Of a DNA stretch of 5,470 nucleotides, positions 1 through 5,470 are shown in pieces. The stretch is from Methanoregula sp. (GTDB lineage: Archaea; Halobacteriota; Methanomicrobia; Methanomicrobiales; Methanospirillaceae): the NCBI GenBank assembly GCA_030653335.1, contig JAURZP010000246.1, forward strand, positions 1-5,470. The letters are read 5' to 3'. Position 1 is the first letter of the stretch. Each line of letters begins with the position of its first letter. A model generated the notes under the pieces. The model was not told where the DNA came from. It saw only the letters and a list, made by a program, of their open reading frames with translations, and searched no databases. Both the position numbers and the translations under genes were made by a program.

Positions 1-3000
1 CGAATGCTTTGATCGCTTCAGCATAATTCCCGAGTCGGGCAAGAGCAAGTCCTTTACCATAGGAAGCGTCAGCGAATGTGGAGTCCAGTGACAACGCAAG
101 ATCATAGGCAGTAATTGCTTCTTCATTTTGTCCAAGCCTGAAAAGTGCCTCACCTTTTCCAAACAAGGCATGAGCATCCTTTGGACTCAGTAAAAGTGTT
201 TTATCAAATGCAACAACTGCGCCATCGAAATCCTCAAGCAATGTCAATACCAGTCCTTTCTCAAACCATGTAGCTGCATCTTTTGGTGTGAGTTCAATCG
301 AACGGTTCAGGGAACTCAAGGCATCGTTGTAACGCCCTGCAACCAGAAGCGCATGTCCACGACTGAACAGGATCTGTGCGTTCTCATCTCCTATGGTAAG
401 GGCATGGTCGAAAAGGCCAATCGCTTCATCATTCCGGCCCAGAATAAAAAGTGCGAGTCCTTTGTGATAGGCAGCATTCTGGTTCTGCGGGTTGAGTTCA
501 AGGGTGCGATCGTATGCAGGAAGAGATTCTTCAAATCGTTCTACCTTTTGAAGCGTTTCTGCTTTTTCAAACCATGCAACTGTGCATGAGCTGTCATTTG
601 CAAGTGCATTCTCAAATGCGTGTAACGCATCATCAAACAGGGCCATCCTGGCATATCCCTGCCCTTTGTAGTACCAGGCTGCGGTGTTTTGAGGGTCAAT
701 GGCCAATACTTTTTCAAAGAGGGTGATGGCATCTTCCCACCGCTTGAGGTGCATGTAGGCTTTTGCCCGGAAGAACAGGGTTTTGCAATCCTGTGATCTC
801 TGCTTTAAAGATTTTCCCAGTGCCTCTACCGATTCCTTGAACCGGTTCAGACGATACATAGCATATCCCTTGCAGGTGAGGATATCCGGATTTGCTTTGT
901 CGGTATCCAGTGCATGATCAAGAGATATGACCGCATCTTCATACCTCTGAAGTTTAATGAGAGCTTCACCCCGTCCACGGTGTGCCTGCCCGTTCTCAGG
1001 ATCGATAAGAAGTGCAGCATCAAATGCGAAAATTGCATCTTCGTGTCGACCAATCTGTGCTAGAGCCAGACCTTTTGCCAGGAACGACGGGGCATCATGA
1101 CTGTCACTTGAGAGTGCCCGGTCAAACGATAGGATTGCTTCGGTATAATCCCCCAGTTCAAAGAGTACAAATCCTTTTTCTGCATGAACCCTTGAGTTAT
1201 CAAGTCCAAGGGTTATGCAACGGTTGAACACTTCAAGGGCAGACTCTGCCCTTTTCATCCGGGTTAATGCAAGTCCTTTTTCATAGAGGATATCGACCGT
1301 GTCAGGTTTGATAGCGAGAAATGCATCAAAGGTTTCCACAGCATTTTCGTAATTTTGTAGTGTGACTAATGCTCTCCCTTTGCCGCTCAAGGCTTCACTA
1401 TTTACCGGGTTGATCTCAAGCGTGCGGTCAAATGATTCCACAGCCTCTTTTTCCTTATGTAGCTTTACCTGTGCCGTGCCCTTATACAAAAATGCCCGTT
1501 CGCACGCAGGATCAAGATGATTGACCCGGTCATAAGACAAGATGGCATTATCATACAACCCCAGTTTATCAAAAGCTCTGGCCTGCCCGTAGAGTGCAGT
1601 GACCTGATTTTGATCATCATCTATAACCCTGCTGAATGCATCAGCAGCATCCTGATAGCGTTCTAATTTAAAAAGTGCCCGTCCTTTCTCGAGATACGCA
1701 GAAAAGAAATCTGGTATCAGGCTGTTGGCCTGTTCAAAAGCAGCGACAGCTTCTAAAAAATTACTGAGACGGTACAAAGCGAAACCTTTGTAATAGAAGG
1801 CTTCCCCAAATGCGGGTTGGCTGGCCAGAGCCTGGTCAAATGAACCTACCGCTTCAGAAGGGTTGTCAAGACTGAGTTGTGCACGTCCTTTGTAAAACCA
1901 TGAATGTGCATTGTCCGACTCGATCTCGAGCGCGTTATTGTAAGACAGGATTGCTTCCTGATAACGCTCACCGGCAGACAGACAGAATCCTTTGATCAAC
2001 CATGCATTGGCTATCTTTGGACTGGTCTCAAGCGTTTTTGAGAGAGCATCTATCGCGTCAGCAAATCTTCCCAGTTCAGCAAGTGAAAGTCCTTTATGAT
2101 ACAGGGCATCGGTGTATCCCGGATCGAGTTCAAGTGCGAGTGCAAATGAAGAGACCGCTTCTTCGTGCTGAACCAATAATGCGTGAGAGAGTCCTGTCTG
2201 GTAAACGATATCTGCTCTCCGTGGTTCAATTTTATGAGCTGCGTTGAACACGATAATTGCATCCGTGTAATTCTCCAGATGGGCAAGTGCCAGTCCCTTC
2301 TGGTAGAGCGCATCTGCGTAATCGGGTGTAATTTCAAGAGTGATATTGAACGAGAGTACCGCTTCTTCAAACATGCCAATTGCACAAAGAGCAATTCCTT
2401 TGTGATAGAAAGCAGGTGCATAACCAGGAACCAGATCGAGCACCTGATCAAAGGATTCTAATGCATTTTCTGGTTTTTCCAGATGGATAAGGGCAAGTCC
2501 CCGGTCGAAATATGCCTGTGCATTGTTTTTGTCCAGCTCGATTGTCCGGCTAAATGCACTGACCGCCTTGTCGTATTGTTCAAGATCTAAGAGGGCTACG
2601 CCTTTCCGGTACCATGCCCCGGAAAATTCCGGAATGATCTCGATTGCCCGTTCAGCAGCAGAAAGGGACTCTTCATTGCGTCCCAGGTCGTGCAGTGCAA
2701 GTGCTTTGTAAAAAGCTGCATCAGCTGATTGGAAATCGAGTTCCAGCGTGCGGTCAAAGGAGTCGAGTGCATCCCGGTAAAGGCCAAGAGTGTAAAGAGA
2801 CAATCCTTTCTGGTAGACGGCAGACACGTCTGTGGGAAGCAGCGAGAGGGCCCGGTCAAAAGCGGTAATCGCATCGTTATGCCTGCCCGTTTTTGCAAGT
2901 GCATACCCACGGTTATAATGCGCCAGTTCGAGATTGGGATCAATCTCAAGCGCCTGGTTGAACGAAGAAACCGCATCATCAAATCGTGATAGTTTCAGAA

Positions 3001-5470
3001 GTACGAGACCTTTATGGAGATGAGCCTCGCAAAACGCCGGATTCAATTCCAATGCCCTGTCATAAGATTCATTGGCTTCAGGGAAGTTATCGAGATCGAA
3101 CAAGGCCCGACCTTTTTGATAATAGGCAAAGGAATTATGGGGGATCTCATGGATGGTGCGGTCAAAATCCTTAATTGATTCCCGCAGTTTTCCCAATTGA
3201 TAAAGAGCGAGCCCCTTTTTCAATCGTGCGTCTGTGAATTTTGGTTTGAGATGGAGCGTTTTTTCAAAGGAAAAGACGGCCTCATTAAACATCTCTAAGT
3301 TTGCGTAGGATTGCCCCTTGTGGTAAAAAGCGAGTGCATTTTCCGGATCATAAATAAGGGCTTTATCAAATGCCTCAAGAGCTTCTTTATTCCTTTCAAG
3401 TTTCTGGAGAGCAATACCACGGTTAAAGTGTCCCTGCGCATTACTTGTGTCATTTTCAAGATTGCGGTCAAACGAATCGATTGCTTTATTGAATTTACCA
3501 AGTTTGAGGTAGGAAAATCCCAGATAATAATAGGCTTCCGTGTAAGAAGATTCGATCTCAAGTGCATGGTTAAAAGCATCAACTGCTTCCTGATACCTGC
3601 CAATCTCTGTTAACGAACGACCTTTATTGTACCAGACAGGGGCAGAGGGCATGAGTGCAATCGTCTTATCAAAAGCAACAATTGCATCCTGATGATCCCC
3701 AAGTTTTGAGAGGGCAAGTCCTTTGTGGTACTGGGCATCACTGTTGACAGGATCAATCTCAAGCAGCACTTCAAATACGTGGATTGACTCTTCGACCCTG
3801 TTGATCTTTTCCAGTGACAATCCTTTGTAATGGAATGCCTCAAGACACCTCTGGTTCAATGCAATCGCATTATCGAATGCATCGATAGCATCCTGGTATC
3901 TTCCCAGATCATAATATGCCCGGCCACTTTTTACCCAGGCATCAACATGCCCGGGATCGATTTTTACCGCTTTGCTATATGCAGTAATGGCATCCTGCGT
4001 TTTTCCGAGTTCATTTAATGCATCGCCTTTACGAACCCAGATATCGCGTAATGAAGGATTTAAGTCCAATCCACGGGTGTAGGCAACAATCGCATCCGGA
4101 GTTTTACCCATCTCATAGAGAACATGTCCTTTTTTTACCCAGCCTTCGGAAAGATTTGGATCAATTTCAAGGACTTTTGTAAATGCTACAAGTGCCTCTG
4201 ATTTTTTGCCCAGACAAACATTTGCATTTCCTTTCTGCATCCAGATTTCGATAAGGGTCGGGTTCAAAGAGAGGATACGGTCTGCTGTTTCAATGGCCTC
4301 TGAATACCGTTTGAGCTGGATTAATGATTCCGCCCGGTAGATCAGCGCCTCCATCAGCGAGGGATTTGCCGCCAGACTTTTATCCAGGCAATAAACCGCT
4401 TCTTCATGCCGGGAGAGGTGTGCAAGTGCCATTCCCTGGTACATATAGCCATCAGAAAGAGAGGGATCCATATCGGTTGCTGACTTAAGTGCCCCTAATG
4501 CTTTCTCGTATTGTTTTGACAGTAGATAGGCAAGGCCAAGATAATGAAATGATTGGGAATTTGCCGGATCCCGCTCAATAGCCTGTTCAAAGGTGTTTAC
4601 TGCATCCTCATATCTTTCAAACTGGATAAGAGCGATTCCCCGGAAGTGGTAGGCCTCGGCATTGGTTGGATCGATCGTGAGCGCCTGGTCAAAAGCACTG
4701 ACCGCTTCCTCGTAGCGTTCCCGCCCGGCAAGAGAGATACCCAGATAGTAGTATGCCGGGCCATTTTCTGGTTGTAAAGTGAGTACACGTTCAAATGCCT
4801 TTATGGCATCATCATACCGTTCACGCTTCGCAAGAGCAAGTCCTTTGTGATAGAGTGTATTAGGATCATCAGGAGAGAGTTCAAGTGCCTGATCAAAAGA
4901 CAGCACCGCTTCAAGGTGTTTACCCATGCGGGCAAGTGCAGTGCCCCGCTCATACCAGGCCGGAGCGCAGCGGCGGTTGATCTCCAGCAACCGGTCAAAT
5001 GCTTTTATCGCATCATCTGTCTTATCCAGTGCTGCAAGTGCGAGACCGGAATAATACCATGCCTGAACATTTTCTGGCTCATCATCCAGTGCCAGGTTGA
5101 GTATTGTGATTGCATCAGAAAACCGGGAGAGGTTGACGAGTGCAATCCCTTTTTTTACTGTAGCTTCAGTGAGTTGAGGATTGAGGGCAATCGCTCTCTC
5201 AAACGCCTCGACTGATTTTTCTTCCAATCCTAAATGAGAGAGAGTTACACCTTTTTTGAGCCAGGCATCAACAAGGGTGGGATCCTTTTCAAGTGCATTG
5301 TTAAATGAGACATTTGCCTCTTCAAATCGCTTGAGATGCATTAGGGCAGAACCTTTCTCACAGGCAGCGTCTGCATTTTTTGGGGAGAGGGCAAGAACCC
5401 GGTCAAATGCGGCAACGGCATCATCGAACCGGTTAATCTGCAGAAAAGATTTTGCCCGGTAATACTGGGC
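1..5470 (-). CDS. Giant TPR-repeat protein, internal part (both ends outside the window)
   Basis: I translated this frame across the whole window and found 1,823 sense codons with no stop, so the gene is open at both edges. The visible part is about 200 kDa and consists only of tetratricopeptide repeats: 54 units, of which the first (from TPR position 3) and last (to position 24) are cut by the window. TPR landmarks recur throughout. Position 8 is Gly in 48 units and Ala in 6; position 20 is Ala in 48 and Ser in 6; position 24 is usually Phe or Tyr; position 32 is often Pro. An example, in the last unit, is GLALARLGNYAEAIKAF. About 13 cysteines are scattered without a CxxC pattern. I saw no signal peptide, membrane segment or enzyme motif, but the true N- and C-termini are not visible. 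By family knowledge TPR solenoids bind proteins or peptides, so a scaffold role is inferred; the partner is unknown. Start, promoter and neighbours lie outside. Confidence 0.96.
3542..3745 (-). repeat. TPR pair joined by a one-residue-short loop (33-residue step)
   Basis: The position-8 codons of these two units start at 3719 and 3620, 99 bases apart instead of 102. Reading in the protein direction, Pro32 of the upstream unit (codon at 3647) is followed by Ser, Ala, Pro, Val and then Trp4 of the next unit (codon at 3632). That leaves four residues where every other junction has five. Both flanking units otherwise keep Gly8, Lys7 and Ala20. This is the only change of register among the 53 spacings in the window, and it keeps the reading frame. 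It sits near residue 608-613 counted from the 5470 edge. In a TPR solenoid it would shorten the turn between helix B and the next helix A and could bend or re-pitch the superhelix there; that structural effect is inference. Confidence 0.88.
3845..4252 (-). repeat. Block of four related TPR units with W-V/M-x-K/S-G helix starts
   Basis: Four consecutive units (position-8 codons at 4229, 4127, 4025 and 3923) begin helix A with WMQKG, WVKKG, WVRKG and WVKSG. Trp at position 4 occurs singly or in pairs elsewhere; most units have Phe, Tyr, Leu or another residue near that place. Two neighbours in the block also share the helix-B start GKT-x-DAI (GKTPDAI and GKTQDAI). The shared features suggest local unit duplication or a common ligand surface. 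DNA identity between the two closest neighbours is only about two thirds over a 50-base stretch, so any duplication is not recent. A partly similar pair, with TVKKG and WLKKG starts, lies at position-8 codons 5147 and 5249. Confidence 0.7.

Larger units (their letters stand above)
1..5470 (-). repeat. Tandem array of 102-bp units encoding 34-residue TPRs (54 units)
   Basis: The DNA is periodic at 102 bp from edge to edge. The codon for TPR position 8 starts at plus coordinate 50 and then every 102 bp to 3620 (36 units). It resumes at 3719 and then every 102 bp to 5453 (18 units). A unit extends from 78 bases below to 23 bases above that codon start. Recurrent plus-strand words are CAAGTCCTTT (reverse complement of the K-G-L/x helix start) and GGTCAAA (end of the second helix). 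The units are diverged at the DNA level: two neighbouring, visibly related units, at 4025 and 4127, match at about 33 of 50 bases in a stretch I aligned by hand. The array therefore looks old and kept by selection on the protein fold, not freshly amplified. Helical repeats of other families fit less well: PPR units are 35 residues and Sel1 units are usually longer, and the 8-20-32 spacing is that of TPR. Confidence 0.95.

Noticed and set aside
2050..2451. A 134-codon open stretch (with its stop) on the minus strand in another frame, plus similar shorter ones at 2596-2982, 3295-3603 and 3610-3843.
   Set aside because: They overlap the TPR gene in a shifted frame, and their translations only echo the 102-bp periodicity. 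The main frame is open across all of them and carries the conserved TPR residues, so these are shadows.
3632..3649. A frameshift or gene boundary at the spacing change.
   Set aside because: The change is exactly three bases. The same frame continues with intact TPR units on both sides, and no stop or start signal is present.
4127..4138. T-rich runs (also at 5150-5156) as transcription terminators.
   Set aside because: They lie inside the open gene, encode in-frame Lys-Lys on the minus strand and lack a preceding GC-rich hairpin.
4847..5215. Open stretches on the plus strand, such as 4847-5215, 3311-3613 and 2183-2461.
   Set aside because: They are antisense to the TPR gene, repeat with the same 102-bp rhythm, match no family I know and overlap the real gene completely. 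They look like by-products of the repetitive composition.
1..5470. CRISPR array or non-coding satellite, because of the regular 102-bp periodicity.
   Set aside because: There is no constant repeat alternating with unique spacers. The period is a multiple of three, and the translation keeps TPR residues in every unit, which shows a coding origin.
1..5470. PPR, Sel1-like or HAT repeats instead of TPR.
   Set aside because: The strict 34-residue period with Gly/Ala at 8, Ala/Ser at 20, an aromatic residue near 24 and frequent Pro at 32 is the TPR pattern. PPR (35) and Sel1 (usually longer) periods do not fit.

Overview
The whole 5,470-base window lies inside one gene on the minus strand. Reading the minus strand in the frame whose codons occupy plus-strand triplets 2-4, 5-7 and so on up to 5468-5470 gives 1,823 consecutive sense codons. 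There is no stop, and both ends run off the window. The product is a giant tetratricopeptide repeat (TPR) protein. The visible part is one helical solenoid of 54 TPR units (52 complete, two cut by the window edges), with no other domain, linker or membrane segment between them. The start codon, promoter and ribosome binding site lie beyond position 5470; the stop codon and terminator lie beyond position 1.

Layout from the N-terminal side (high coordinates) to the C-terminal side (low coordinates): units of 34 residues (102 bp) run without a register change from 5470 to about 3650. A single 33-residue step follows at about 3632-3649. A second run of exact 34-residue units then continues to position 1. 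Inside the first run, a block at 3845-4252 has four successive units with a shared tryptophan-rich helix start (W-V/M-x-K/S-G). The conserved glycine or alanine of TPR position 8 is at plus-strand codons 50, 152, 254 and so on every 102 bp to 3620, then at 3719, 3821 and so on every 102 bp to 5453. Position 7 just before it is Lys or Arg in 46 of 54 units.

Organism: base composition is close to half G+C in the lines I counted. Very long arrays of 34-residue TPRs with a Y/W-x-K-G-x-A-L helix start are typical, from what I know, of methanogenic archaea of the order Methanomicrobiales (Methanospirillum, Methanoregula, Methanosphaerula). I regard that origin as likely but not proven. There is no neighbouring gene, RNA gene or species marker in the window to settle it.

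Function: TPR solenoids bind other proteins or peptides and act as scaffolds. Nothing here shows a catalytic activity, and the partner cannot be read from the sequence. No second gene, RNA gene, mobile element, CRISPR array or regulatory site is supported on either strand.
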